Source: an uncultured Desulfovibrio sp.
GTDB taxonomy: Bacteria > Desulfobacterota > Desulfovibrionia > Desulfovibrionales > Desulfovibrionaceae
Assembly: GCF_944324505.1 (NCBI RefSeq)
Contig: NZ_CALUWO010000001.1
Span: 62,001-126,000, forward strand
DNA length: 64,000 bases
Direction: 5' to 3'
Below are positions 8,439 to 17,168 of this stretch, in pieces; position 1 is the first letter of the stretch, and every line of letters starts with the position of its first letter. Below the pieces are notes generated by a model. It did not search any database, was not told where the DNA came from, and saw only the letters and a program-made list of their open reading frames with translations. A program made the position numbers and the translations under genes.

Positions 8439-9242
8439 ATGGAAAAAAATGCTCTTCAACAGTTGCAGGACGTTCTCGACCGTCTCATCGCCGACGACGG
8501 CTGCCCGTGGGACAAGACCCAGACCCCGCAAAGCCTGACAGAATACATCATCGAGGAAAGCCACGAGCTGGTCAGTGCCATCCGCTACGGCAGTGACGAC
8601 GACGTGCGCGAAGAACTGGGCGACGTGGCCTTTCTGCTGATCTTTGTTGCCCGCCTGTACGAACGGCAGGGCAAGTTTTCTCTGGATGACGCCCTGGCCA
8701 ACAATGCCGCCAAGATGATCCGCCGCCATCCGCATGTCTTTGCGGATGCCCACTTTGCCACGCAGGACGAACAGCTCAAGACCTGGGAACAGATCAAGCG
8801 CACCGAGCATGCGGCGGAGGACGGCAAGCCCAAGGGCCTGTTTGACAGCCTGCCCGACAGCCTGCCCCCCCTGACCAAGGCCTACCGCATCCATTCCAAG
8901 GCGGCCCGTGTGGGCTTTACCTGGGATGAGGATGAAGAGGTGGAACAGCAGGTGGAAGCCGAATGGCTGGAATGGCTGGATGCCTCTGCCGGCACGGATC
9001 AGGAAGCCCAGAAGCACGAACTGGGCGACCTGCTGTTCAGCATTGCCGAACTGGGGCGCCGCAAGGGCATCAAGGCCAGCGAGGCACTGGACTTTGCCAA
9101 TGCCCGCTTTCTCAAGCGCTTTGCCCGCATGGAAGAACTGGCCCGCCAGCAGGGCCGTGACCTGCCCGACATGACCCTGGACGAAAAGGACGAACTCTGG
9201 AACCAGGCCAAGGCGGAAGAAAAGCCGCAGGGTGCCGAGTAG
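8439..9242 (+). CDS. mazG: Nucleoside triphosphate pyrophosphohydrolase MazG
   Basis: A 267-residue tandem-domain MazG. The N-terminal half holds the NTP-PPase signatures CPWDKTQT, the metal-binding EESHEL and EELGDVAFLLI; a second, weaker copy is seen as GDLLFSIAELGRRKGI. It hydrolyses NTPs and dNTPs to the monophosphate and pyrophosphate, cleaning aberrant nucleotides and, in E. coli, lowering ppGpp. Length and both motifs agree with a full enzyme. The start lies 38 bp past cvpA and the stop 12 bp before the next gene, supporting an operon. Confidence 0.95.
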   Translation: MEKNALQQLQDVLDRLIADDGCPWDKTQTPQSLTEYIIEESHELVSAIRYGSDDDVREELGDVAFLLIFVARLYERQGKFSLDDALANNAAKMIRRHPHVFADAHFATQDEQLKTWEQIKRTEHAAEDGKPKGLFDSLPDSLPPLTKAYRIHSKAARVGFTWDEDEEVEQQVEAEWLEWLDASAGTDQEAQKHELGDLLFSIAELGRRKGIKASEALDFANARFLKRFARMEELARQQGRDLPDMTLDEKDELWNQAKAEEKPQGAE

Positions 9243-9254
9243 AGGAGCAGGGGC

Positions 9255-11468
9255 ATGCGTCCTCCTTCTGCCCTTTCCGCTCCGCTGCCGCCCTTCTGCG
9301 GAGACATGCGGCGGAAACACCGGAGCAGGCATCTGCTCCCGGGCCGAAGGCATGCCGTGCGCCAGCTGGCAGCCCTGCTGCTGGCAGTGCTCTTCATCTG
9401 CCTTGCCGCCGCCTGCACGTCACAGCGGGCCGCCGCTCCCGCCGCGGACAAGCGCCTGCTGCGGGCCGACCCCGGCTATCTGCAATGGCTGGAACGGGAA
9501 TCCATGCTGGGTGCCGCTCCCGGTCTGGCGGCCCAGGTCTCCGGTTCACCGCGCATCTGGAGCGGCAGCGCCGCCAGCCCCGGCCTGAATCTGCTGCTGG
9601 ATGCCGCGCCCAACTGGCTGGAAGTGGACCCGTATACCGTTGCCGCCCCGGGTTCGGTGCTTCAGGCTCTGGCCGCGCCGGGCTTTGCCGAGCTGCTGGC
9701 CCAGCTGGGCGTGGGCGGCATCTATCTGGCCCCCACCGGTGAACGTGGCGATATCTGGCAGGCCCGGCCCCGTCCGGGCACGGCGGATAATGTGGCCTCA
9801 CTGCACCTTGACCAGCACGTGGGCAGCGAAAAGGAACTGGACGCCCTGCATGCCCGTCTGGAAGGACTGCACATGCAGCTGGGCGGCGAGCTGCCCCCCG
9901 CCGCCACGGGCCTGGGACCGGACTTCATGCTGCAAGCCCGGCATGCACCGCGCTTTGACGGCCTGTATGCCATGATCAGCGTGCCGCAAAACCTCTGGAA
10001 CCTGCTGCCGTCCGTCCCTGCCGAATGGGAATGCCTGCCCCTGCGCCCGCAGGCCGTGGCATCCCTGCAACAAAAGGGGCTGCTTCCCCCTGCCCTGCTG
10101 CGCCAGCAGCTGCCCTGGGCCACACCAGGCGGCTGGGCAGCCACGGGCGAGGTGCGCGGCGCCGACGGCCAGATACGGCGCTGGGTCTACCGCTATGCCG
10201 ACGATGCCCTGCGCCCCGTCCTGCTCTGGCAGGACCCCTCCGGCCAGGCACGCCGTCTGCTTTCCGCCGCCATCATCCGGCATACGGGCCTTCAGGGCCA
10301 GACCCTGGCCGGTCTGCGCCTGGAAGCGCTCATGGGGCTGGATGTTCCCCCCGCAGAGGGCAGCGGTGACACCCCCGGTGATGCCCGGACCCAGCTGCGC
10401 CAGCGCCTGACGCCCGGCTTCGGGGCACTGGCCGAAACCGGCCGCGAAGTGCATCGCTATGGCGGCTGGGCCGTACAGGCCGATGCCCTGCCCCCTTCCC
10501 TGCTGGGAGCGGTGCTGCGTACCGGCATCGATCTTTCCCGCGACACGCTCACGGCCCCGCTGGCGGAATATGCCCTGCTTTCCGGCGATGCCGCCCCGCT
10601 GGGCGCGGCCCTGCGGCGCGCCCTGGATGAGGGCCTGCCCCAGCATCGTCTGGCCCGCGGCCTGCACGGCTGGCAGGGGGTGGACTGGCGCCTGCTGCGG
10701 GACCTGCCCCATGGCGAGGCCCTGTACCGCAATGCCCTGGCCCGTTGTTCCCTGCCGGAAGGCGAAAGCCGCTGCTGGTCCACACCCGCCTCTCTGGCCG
10801 CCCGTGCCCTTGGCCTGCACACACCGGCTACGGCCACGCCGGAGCAGCGCGCCCAGCTGCGCCAGGCAGCCCTGACGCTTTTGTCCTGCCGGGCCGGCCT
10901 GCCTGGACCGCTCTTCATCAGCCTGCAGGAACTCACCGGCGCGCTGGACATTCCGCGCCAGGTCTCGCGAGACGTGCTGGCCAGCCGCGGCCTTGTGCCC
11001 CTGCGGGACGACAGCGCCGGCGACGGCAGCGCCCCGGCAGCGGACCTGGCCTTTGGCCCCCTGTCCCGGCAGCTTGGCGATCAGGACAGTTTTCTGCTCA
11101 TGACCGCGCGCCTGCTGCTGGCCCGCCGTGCTGCCGGCCTGGCCCGCGGCAGGCTGCTTTCCGTCAGCAACGGTCCAGATGGCTGCCTGACCCTGTGCTC
11201 CGCCCTGCCGGAGGGCGGCTACTGGATGACGGTTCTCAATTTTTCCGGCAGTCAGCGCAGCATGGCGCTGCGCCTGCCCGTTCAGGGCGGAAGTCTGCTG
11301 GATGTGTTTAGCGGCCAGTCCCTGCAGGGGGACGGCCATCTTGCCCTGACGCTCGCACCGCGCGAAGCCCGCCACCTGGTCATGGATGCCCGCGCCGCGA
11401 CAAACGATGGAAGACAAGAGGAGTCTGCCCATGAGTCAACATCAGAACGAACAGCCGGCCAGCGGTGA
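9255..11468 (+). CDS. Amylase-fold (GH13-like) lipoprotein with degenerate catalytic motifs
   Basis: A 737-residue exported protein. A basic N-terminus and hydrophobic stretch (about 38-52) end in LAAAC (Cys54), a probable though non-ideal lipobox. Several stretches resemble alpha-amylase/trehalose-synthase proteins: LGVGGIYLAP (about 150), the segment leading to catalytic region I (EKELDALHARLEGLHMQLGGELPPAATGLGPDF, quoted in parts), RLEALMGL like region II, and a C-terminal beta-sandwich with LNFSGS and LTLAPREARHLVM. The expected region I Asn-His is replaced (PPAAT) and region II Asp is Glu, so hydrolysis is doubtful. AGGAG precedes the ATG. The gene overlaps the next by 38 bp, implying coupled function. 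Family call is by eye; role unknown. Confidence 0.6.
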   Translation: MRPPSALSAPLPPFCGDMRRKHRSRHLLPGRRHAVRQLAALLLAVLFICLAAACTSQRAAAPAADKRLLRADPGYLQWLERESMLGAAPGLAAQVSGSPRIWSGSAASPGLNLLLDAAPNWLEVDPYTVAAPGSVLQALAAPGFAELLAQLGVGGIYLAPTGERGDIWQARPRPGTADNVASLHLDQHVGSEKELDALHARLEGLHMQLGGELPPAATGLGPDFMLQARHAPRFDGLYAMISVPQNLWNLLPSVPAEWECLPLRPQAVASLQQKGLLPPALLRQQLPWATPGGWAATGEVRGADGQIRRWVYRYADDALRPVLLWQDPSGQARRLLSAAIIRHTGLQGQTLAGLRLEALMGLDVPPAEGSGDTPGDARTQLRQRLTPGFGALAETGREVHRYGGWAVQADALPPSLLGAVLRTGIDLSRDTLTAPLAEYALLSGDAAPLGAALRRALDEGLPQHRLARGLHGWQGVDWRLLRDLPHGEALYRNALARCSLPEGESRCWSTPASLAARALGLHTPATATPEQRAQLRQAALTLLSCRAGLPGPLFISLQELTGALDIPRQVSRDVLASRGLVPLRDDSAGDGSAPAADLAFGPLSRQLGDQDSFLLMTARLLLARRAAGLARGRLLSVSNGPDGCLTLCSALPEGGYWMTVLNFSGSQRSMALRLPVQGGSLLDVFSGQSLQGDGHLALTLAPREARHLVMDARAATNDGRQEESAHESTSERTAGQR

Positions 11469-13569
11469 CAAACGCGATGACGCCGAGGTGCGCGCCGCGT
11501 CCGGTGGCAGCACCGGATCCGAACAGGCTGCCGTGACAGAGGCCACCCCGGCCCCATCCCCGGAAAACGGGGCATCCGGGGCCACAGCGGCGGACGGCAC
11601 CGCGCCCGCTGCCGCACCGGACAATGCCGGCAAGGATGCCTCCGCCCAGAAGGCTGATGACGGCGACACGCTGCCGCCCATTGCGCCGGTATCTCCCGAA
11701 GACGAGGATATTCCCGATGTTCCCCTGCCTCAGGCGGGCCGCCCCGCCCAGGCCGGCAGGGCGCAGAAATGCTTTGACTGCCTGTCACGGGTAGCGCCGC
11801 TGGCCCTGCTGGCCCTGCTCCTTGTGCAGGTCTGGCCCCTGTTCTGGCAGGGCGGCAACTACTGCCCGGCCGAACTGCCTGCCGCCTCCACGGCCCTGGC
11901 CCTGCTGGACAGCGGGCAGTGGATCTGCCCCACCGGCCCCGAAGGCGCCCAGCTGCCCTTCATGTTCTGGCTCATGTGGGGGCTGTACAAACTGGTGACC
12001 CTCGTTGGACTGTCCCCGCTGGTGGTGCTGCCCCTCACCGCAGTTCTGGGCGGCGCCGTGGCCCTGCTCGGCGCCTGGGGCCTGAGCCGCGCCGCCGGTT
12101 TCGGCCGCATGGCAGCCTTTGCCACAGGACTCATTCTGCTGAGCTGTCTGGTCTTTCCCTTCATGGCCCATTTCATGGGCACGCAGGCCCTGGCTACCGG
12201 CCTGACCCTGCTTTCGCTGGCCTGTCTCTGCCGCGGCTTCCAGAAGGAAAGCGCCTATCTGCTGCTGCCGCTGGGCTTCATTCTGGCCGCGCTGGCCGGT
12301 CTCACCGGTGGCCTGGTCTACCTGCTGCTGCCGCCCCTGACCAGCCTGATCTGGCTTGTCTGGCGGCTGCGTTTTGGCCGTGCGCAGGAACTGGACGCCA
12401 TTCTGGGCTTCCTGATCATGCTGCTGCTGGTGGCCGTCTGGCTGCTGGCCCTCATCCTGTTCCTGGATAACGGCAGCTATACCCGCTCCGTTTTTGACCG
12501 CATCCTGGCCTGGCCCTTCCCGCTGGCCGATCGCTGGTGGCTGCCCCTGGCCGTGGGCTTTCTGGGCGTCTGCCCCTGGCTGCTGCTGGTTCTGGGCGTG
12601 TCCTGGCCGCGCGTGCTGCGCGGCCTGCCCCGCGCCATTCTGGCCAGCCGCCGCGAAAACAGCGGTGTGTCCTTCATCTGGATTGCCATCCTGCTGGCCG
12701 CGCTGCTGAGCCTGCTGGCTCCCGGCGTCAGCGGCAGCGGCCCCCTGCTCTGCCTGCTGGCGGTTCTGCTGGGCCGCTCGCTGGAACGCCTGTCCTCCCT
12801 GGGCAGCCGCTTCTTCTATATTATTGTGGCACTGCTGCTCCTGCATGCCGGTCTGATGCTGTCCGCCTGCGCTTTCGGCTTCTCGCTGGAATGGCTGGTG
12901 GCGCTGACCTCTCTGCCGCTGACGCCTGATCAGCAGGCACAGGTACTCTCGCTTTCCGGTCTGCCGGTGCTGGGCGTGCTCTGCATCATCATGGCCGTGC
13001 TGCTCTTCCGCTTCGTGCGCCGCGCCTGGCCCTGCGGCGCGCTGCTGGCCTGCGTCGCCTTTGCCTGCCTGCTGGCCCAGCCCGCCCATCTGCTGCTGGC
13101 GCCCCAGATGGCGGCTGTTCAGGACAGCAAGCTCCTGAGTACCGCCGCCCTCATGGCCCGCTACGGCAAGACGCCAGCTCCTGCCGCGCCTGCCGACGCA
13201 GCCACAGCGCCGGCCGCAGAAGACGCCGCTCCCGCCACCCCGGCACAGGACGAAGCGGCGGCACCGGCTGCCCCTGATCAGGCGCAGAGCACGGCGCCTG
13301 CGCCGGCGGATACGCCAGCAGCAGACGCGCAGCCCAGCGCCACCCCCGAACCTGCGGCAGCCCCCGCCACCACGGCCACGGACAACGCCGCTGCCGATGC
13401 TGCCGCCACGGCAGACGCCCCCGCAGCGGACAGCGCAACGGACAAGGCGCCGAACAGTGAAACGGATACTGCGGCGCAGCCTGCGCCGACGGAACAGGCG
13501 GCACCGGAGGCAGGCGCCACCCCCGACGCCCAACCGGCTTCGCCGGAACAGCCCGCCCCCGCCATCTGA
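11431..13569 (+). CDS. ArnT/GT-C-like membrane glycosyltransferase with disordered termini
   Basis: A 712-residue protein. Residues 1-110 are acidic and Ala/Pro-rich; about 12 hydrophobic helices follow (115-585); the last 120 residues are again Ala/Pro/Asp/Thr-rich and look disordered. The first loop, YCPAELPAASTALALLDSGQW then ICPT (quoted in two parts), parallels the ArnT/PMT loop with an acidic residue, A-M-L-x-SG-x-W and P, but the usual FEKPP segment is replaced by EGAQLPF. GT-C enzymes move sugars from polyprenyl carriers to lipid or protein on the periplasmic face. GAGGAG lies seven bases before the ATG at 11431. It overlaps the GH13-like lipoprotein gene, suggesting one envelope process. 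Acceptor and donor are unknown. Confidence 0.65.
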   Translation: MSQHQNEQPASGDKRDDAEVRAASGGSTGSEQAAVTEATPAPSPENGASGATAADGTAPAAAPDNAGKDASAQKADDGDTLPPIAPVSPEDEDIPDVPLPQAGRPAQAGRAQKCFDCLSRVAPLALLALLLVQVWPLFWQGGNYCPAELPAASTALALLDSGQWICPTGPEGAQLPFMFWLMWGLYKLVTLVGLSPLVVLPLTAVLGGAVALLGAWGLSRAAGFGRMAAFATGLILLSCLVFPFMAHFMGTQALATGLTLLSLACLCRGFQKESAYLLLPLGFILAALAGLTGGLVYLLLPPLTSLIWLVWRLRFGRAQELDAILGFLIMLLLVAVWLLALILFLDNGSYTRSVFDRILAWPFPLADRWWLPLAVGFLGVCPWLLLVLGVSWPRVLRGLPRAILASRRENSGVSFIWIAILLAALLSLLAPGVSGSGPLLCLLAVLLGRSLERLSSLGSRFFYIIVALLLLHAGLMLSACAFGFSLEWLVALTSLPLTPDQQAQVLSLSGLPVLGVLCIIMAVLLFRFVRRAWPCGALLACVAFACLLAQPAHLLLAPQMAAVQDSKLLSTAALMARYGKTPAPAAPADAATAPAAEDAAPATPAQDEAAAPAAPDQAQSTAPAPADTPAADAQPSATPEPAAAPATTATDNAAADAAATADAPAADSATDKAPNSETDTAAQPAPTEQAAPEAGATPDAQPASPEQPAPAI

Positions 13570-13599
13570 TCCTGTTCCTTCCCGCGTTCCTGATAAACG

Positions 13600-13636
13600 A
13601 AACGGCACTGCCATGGCAGTGCCGTTTCTGTTTTTG
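13600..13636 (+). terminator. Palindromic rho-independent terminator
   Basis: A perfect 28-base palindrome (13600-13627, arms AAACGGCACTGCC and its complement) followed by CTGTTTTTG. It closes the cvpA-mazG-lipoprotein-glycosyltransferase operon. Confidence 0.85.
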
Positions 13637-14113
13637 CCAATAGATATGCAAGCATATCTCTTGCGCCATAATGAACAGACTTGAGAAAATCCCATTGTAC
13701 GAACATTCAAAACGCTGTATGTTTGATCAGAAATTTCTGGCAAAATCAGCCGTATTTTTTGCTTGCGCTGTTCAGGGCACACAGGATACAACAGGAATGT
13801 ACTTTTTTTCTCAAGGAAAACATGGTGCAATACGGCTGCTCTGGGGAGATTTTTCCCCTCTATCTCTGGCCAATTGGCCCAAAAAAGCCGGCTGCTGACA
13901 CAGCCGGCACGGGAAAAAAGCCGTCACTTCACGGCAAAAATAAAAATTTTACCAATAAAAACAGGATGATAGCTATTTATACCATGAGAATACACCCAAA
14001 TACGGTGCGTTATTATGCCAAAAATAAATATGGTGTCAATTCTGGATTTCTTTTGCCACTTGCGCTATATTTCTCAATAGGTGCTTACTAACCTTACTCA
14101 AAAGGAGTAGAAG
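13637..14113. other. AT-rich intergenic region before the TRAP operon
   Basis: About 480 bases of markedly lower GC with no convincing gene; weak open frames lack ribosome sites and protein-like composition. It holds two hairpins that read as terminators on the minus strand (separate entry) and presumably the promoter of dctP. A TATATT at 14066-14071 could be a -10 box but no good -35 was found. Confidence 0.6.
13881..13935 (-). terminator. Two tandem terminator-like hairpins on the minus strand
   Basis: On the minus strand, GCCGT/ACGGC (13920-13935) followed by T6, then perfect 8-bp GCCGGCTG/CAGCCGGC (13887-13908) followed by T6. No minus-strand gene precedes them, so they would end an unannotated short transcript. 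Confidence 0.5.
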
Positions 14114-15115
14114 ATGGGGTTTAGAAGAGTTCTCTCCCTGGTTTTGGCCGCGCTGTTTCTGTGGACCACCAGCGCCTCCGCAGCAGAAATCTACCGTGTG
14201 GCCGTAGGCGACCCTGAAGATTCCGAACAGGGCTATGCCGCTAAGGCCTTCAAGAAGTACATGGAAGAAAAGTCCGGCGGCAAAGTCGAAGTGCAGCTGT
14301 TCTTCGGCGGCAGCCTCGGTGACGAAAGCGAAGTCTTCCGCAATGTGCAGAAGGGGTCCCAGCCCTTTGCCGTGGGCGGCATTGCCAACCTGGTGCCCTT
14401 TGAAAAGCGCCTCGGCATCCTGACGCTGCCCTACCTCTTTGACAATCTGGACGAAGTGGTGGCCGGAACCACCGGCAAGCCCGCCGAACTGCTGAACAGC
14501 TATGCCACGAAGGCCGGCTTCCGCGTGCTGTGCTGGACCTATACGGACTTCCGCTACATCTCCAACTCCAAGCATCCCATCAAGAAGATGGCCGACATCG
14601 CGGACCTGAAGTTCCGCGTGCCCCAGAGCGCCGTGCTGATCGCCTCCTACAAGGCCTTCGGCGGCAGCCCGACCCCCATTTCCTGGGCCGAAACCTTTAC
14701 CGCCCTGCAGCAGGGTGTGGTGGATGGTCAGTGCTACGGCTACATCGGCTTTGAAGCCATGAAGTTCCTGGAAGCCAACCAGAAGTACCTGACCGAAGTG
14801 CACTATACCTATCAGCTCCAGCCCATCGTCATGAGCGAGCGCGTCTACCGCAAGATGAAGCCCGAAATGAAGAAGCTCGTGGTTGACGCCGGCCTGTACG
14901 CCCAGAACGAAGTGCTGAAGTACCAGAAGGAATACGGCGCCATCGCCAAGAAGAACCTCATCGCTGCCGGCCTGCAGGTTGACCAGCTGGAGGACGAAGA
15001 ACTGTGGAAGAAGGCCGCCATGGAGAAGGTCTGGCCCGAAATGGCCGACTTCGTGGGCGGCAAGGCCGCTATCAACGCCTACCTCAAGGCGTGCGGCAAG
15101 CCCGAATGGAAGTAA
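14114..15115 (+). CDS. dctP: TRAP transporter substrate-binding protein (DctP family), first copy
   Basis: A 333-residue periplasmic binding protein with a signal peptide cleaved near ASA-AEIY (residue 23). DctP-type features: the N-terminal GDPEDSEQGYAAKAF, the GSLGDESEVFRNVQKG loop and the FRVPQS motif, whose arginine binds the substrate carboxylate. It delivers an organic acid to the DctQM permease encoded next. AGGAG stands six bases before the ATG. The hairpin just after its stop probably lets this gene be expressed above the permease genes, as binding proteins usually are. It closely resembles the second binding protein at 17169. Substrate not inferable; C4-dicarboxylates or related acids are usual. 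Confidence 0.93.
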   Translation: MGFRRVLSLVLAALFLWTTSASAAEIYRVAVGDPEDSEQGYAAKAFKKYMEEKSGGKVEVQLFFGGSLGDESEVFRNVQKGSQPFAVGGIANLVPFEKRLGILTLPYLFDNLDEVVAGTTGKPAELLNSYATKAGFRVLCWTYTDFRYISNSKHPIKKMADIADLKFRVPQSAVLIASYKAFGGSPTPISWAETFTALQQGVVDGQCYGYIGFEAMKFLEANQKYLTEVHYTYQLQPIVMSERVYRKMKPEMKKLVVDAGLYAQNEVLKYQKEYGAIAKKNLIAAGLQVDQLEDEELWKKAAMEKVWPEMADFVGGKAAINAYLKACGKPEWK

Positions 15116-15130
15116 GCTAACCTGATGCCC

Positions 15131-15166
15131 GGGCCGGAACCGCATGACGATTCCGGCCCGCCTTTT
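15131..15166 (+). terminator. Attenuating hairpin between dctP and dctQ
   Basis: Perfect 9-bp stem GGGCCGGAA/TTCCGGCCC with an 11-base loop, then GCCTTTTCTCT. Likely partial termination or 3' protection of the dctP message. Confidence 0.65.
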
Positions 15167-15229
15167 CTCTAGCCGTCTGTCTGCCCTTTCCGGGCAGTGA
15201 CGCAAGACGCACGAAGCGTTGGAGGAAGC

Positions 15230-15793
15230 GTGAAAAAGTTCATCTCCGCCCTTCTTGACCACTTTGAAAGCTATTTGTGTCAGCTTTTGCTGGTGTTCTT
15301 TGTTGTGGTCGTCTTCATGCAGATTATTTTGCGTGCCCTTAACATGTCCCTGCCGTGGACCGAAGAAATCGCCCGTTTTGCCTTTTTGTGGTTTATTCTT
15401 TTTGGTGCCTGTTACGCCACACGTTTGTGCGCCCTGAATCGCGTGACCGTTCAGTTCATGAATGCCCCCAAGTGGCTGTCCGATCTCTGTCTGCTGCTCA
15501 GTGATATTGCCTGGTTCATTTTCAGCCTCATCATGGCATATGAAGGCTACCGCGCCGTCATGGACCTGCGTGAATTCCCCTACGCCACCCCGGCCCTGGA
15601 CTGGGACCTGGGCATGGTCTACCTTGTTTTCCCGTTGAGCTTCCTGCTCATGGCCATTCGCATCGTTCAGGTGAACGTCATGAAGTTCATCCTGCACATT
15701 GAAATTGCCGACCCGGACCAGGAATCCGTCAAGGAAAGCCAGAGTGCCCTGCTCGGCGATGAAGACTCCCAAAATGAAGGAGGCAAGGCCTGA
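15230..15793 (+). CDS. dctQ: TRAP transporter small permease DctQ
   Basis: A 187-residue membrane protein with four helices (about 15-35, 48-66, 86-106, 128-150) and the DctQ signature MSLPWTEEIARFAFLWFILFG (in parts), where the TEE-x-A-R segment contacts the large subunit. It is the small membrane partner in sodium-driven TRAP uptake. The GTG at 15230 is chosen because GGAGG lies four bases upstream; an ATG 11 codons earlier lacks a site. The stop overlaps the dctM start by one base (TGATG), so the two are translationally coupled. Confidence 0.93.
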   Translation: MKKFISALLDHFESYLCQLLLVFFVVVVFMQIILRALNMSLPWTEEIARFAFLWFILFGACYATRLCALNRVTVQFMNAPKWLSDLCLLLSDIAWFIFSLIMAYEGYRAVMDLREFPYATPALDWDLGMVYLVFPLSFLLMAIRIVQVNVMKFILHIEIADPDQESVKESQSALLGDEDSQNEGGKA

Positions 15794-17097
15794 TGGAAGC
15801 TCTGACCCCTCTTGCCATCGGTGGACTGCTGTTCGTCATCTTCTTTGCCCTGCTCCTCATCGGTGCTCCCATCATGGTGGGCCTGGGCATGGCCACCATG
15901 GCCTGCTTTATCCTGCTGGACATTGACCTCAGCATCATGGTGGAGCGCGCTTTCGCCTCCCTGACGGCCTTCCCCCTCATGGCCCTGCCGGCCTTTGTCC
16001 TTGCCGGAGCGCTTATGGAAGCCTCAGGCATATCACGACGCCTCGTGAATATTGCCGAAAATATCGTCGGCCCCATTCCCGGCGGTCTGGCCATCTCCAC
16101 GGTGCTGTCCTGCGTGTTCTTCGGCGCCATTTCCGGTTCCGGCCCGGCCACCACGGCCGCCGTGGGCATGCTCATGATCCCGGCCATGACCCGCCGCGGC
16201 TACAATACAGCCTATGCCGCTGCCGCCACATCCACGGCCGGCGGCATCGGCATCATCATTCCGCCCAGTATTCCCATGGTCATCTACGGGGTGACCGGGC
16301 AGGTGAGCATCTCCAAGATGTTCATGGCCGGTTTCATCCCTGGCATCCTCATTGCCATTTCCCTGTGTGTGGTGCATTATTTCCGCTGCAAGGACATTTC
16401 CACCGCAGGCATGTCCTGGAATGCCAGGAATCTGCTCTTTTCCCTCAAGGACGGCTTCTGGTCCATCCTGGCGCCGCTCATCATTCTTGGCGGCATCTAT
16501 GCTGGCTGGTTCACCCCCACGGAAGCCGCCGTGGTGGCCATCTTCTACACACTGCTGGTGGGCCTGTTCATTCACCGCGAACTGAAGCTGCGCAGCATCA
16601 TGGCCTCGCTCAAGACCACGTCCTGGCTTTCCGGCCGCGTGCTGGTGCTGGTCTTCACCGCCACATCCTTTGGCTTTTTGCTGACCTCGCACCGCATTCC
16701 CAATGAAATCGCCACCATGGTGCTCAGCCTTACGGACAATGTGTACGTGGTCTGGGTTTTTGTGGTGCTGCTGCTGGTCTTCCTGGGCATGTTCATGGAA
16801 ACCCTGGCCATCATCATGCTGGTGACCCCGGTGCTGCTGCCCATCATGACCTCTTACGGCGTGGATCCCATCCACTTCGGTCTGGTGCTCATCTGCTGCT
16901 GCGGCATCGGCTTTTCCACACCGCCGCTGGGTGAAAACATGTTCATTGCCTCGGGCATATCCAATCAGTCACTGGAGGCCATCTCCCTCAAGGCCATTCC
17001 CATGGTCATCAGCAATATTGCTGCCATCGTGGTGCTGGTGATCTTCCCGGACCTCGTGCTCTGGCTGCCCAGCCTCATGGATGCCGCTGCGCCCTAG
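15793..17097 (+). CDS. dctM: TRAP transporter large permease DctM
   Basis: A 434-residue protein of standard DctM length with about 12 helices. Recognisable parts are the N-terminal GAPIMVGLGMATM, FVLAGALMEASGI, the GPIPGGLAISTVLSCVFFGAISGSG region (in parts) and GWFTPTEAAVVAIFY, plus FSTPPLGENMF near the C-terminus. It forms the sodium- and substrate-translocating elevator unit of the TRAP system. It starts inside the dctQ stop codon and is followed after 71 bp by a second substrate-binding gene, so the operon reads dctP-dctQ-dctM-dctP. Confidence 0.95.
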   Translation: MEALTPLAIGGLLFVIFFALLLIGAPIMVGLGMATMACFILLDIDLSIMVERAFASLTAFPLMALPAFVLAGALMEASGISRRLVNIAENIVGPIPGGLAISTVLSCVFFGAISGSGPATTAAVGMLMIPAMTRRGYNTAYAAAATSTAGGIGIIIPPSIPMVIYGVTGQVSISKMFMAGFIPGILIAISLCVVHYFRCKDISTAGMSWNARNLLFSLKDGFWSILAPLIILGGIYAGWFTPTEAAVVAIFYTLLVGLFIHRELKLRSIMASLKTTSWLSGRVLVLVFTATSFGFLLTSHRIPNEIATMVLSLTDNVYVVWVFVVLLLVFLGMFMETLAIIMLVTPVLLPIMTSYGVDPIHFGLVLICCCGIGFSTPPLGENMFIASGISNQSLEAISLKAIPMVISNIAAIVVLVIFPDLVLWLPSLMDAAAP

Positions 17098-17112
17098 GGG
17101 CCTGCATTGCGC

Positions 17113-17146
17113 GCCGGCGCTGTCTTCGGGCATCGCCGGCCCCTTT
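17113..17146 (+). terminator. Hairpin between dctM and the second dctP
   Basis: GCCGGCG pairs with CGCCGGC over a 14-base loop, followed by CCCTTTCT. A weak terminator or processing hairpin. Confidence 0.35.
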
Positions 17147-17168
17147 CTACCGCCAAAGGAGACATATT

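Noticed and set aside
11785..13830. 681-codon minus-strand open frame opposite the ArnT-like gene
   Set aside because: Low-complexity Gln/Gly/Arg frame, no ribosome site, antisense to helices of the real protein.
14041..14060. Sigma-54 promoter before dctP
   Set aside because: A GG and a GC element are present but one base too close for the -24/-12 spacing.
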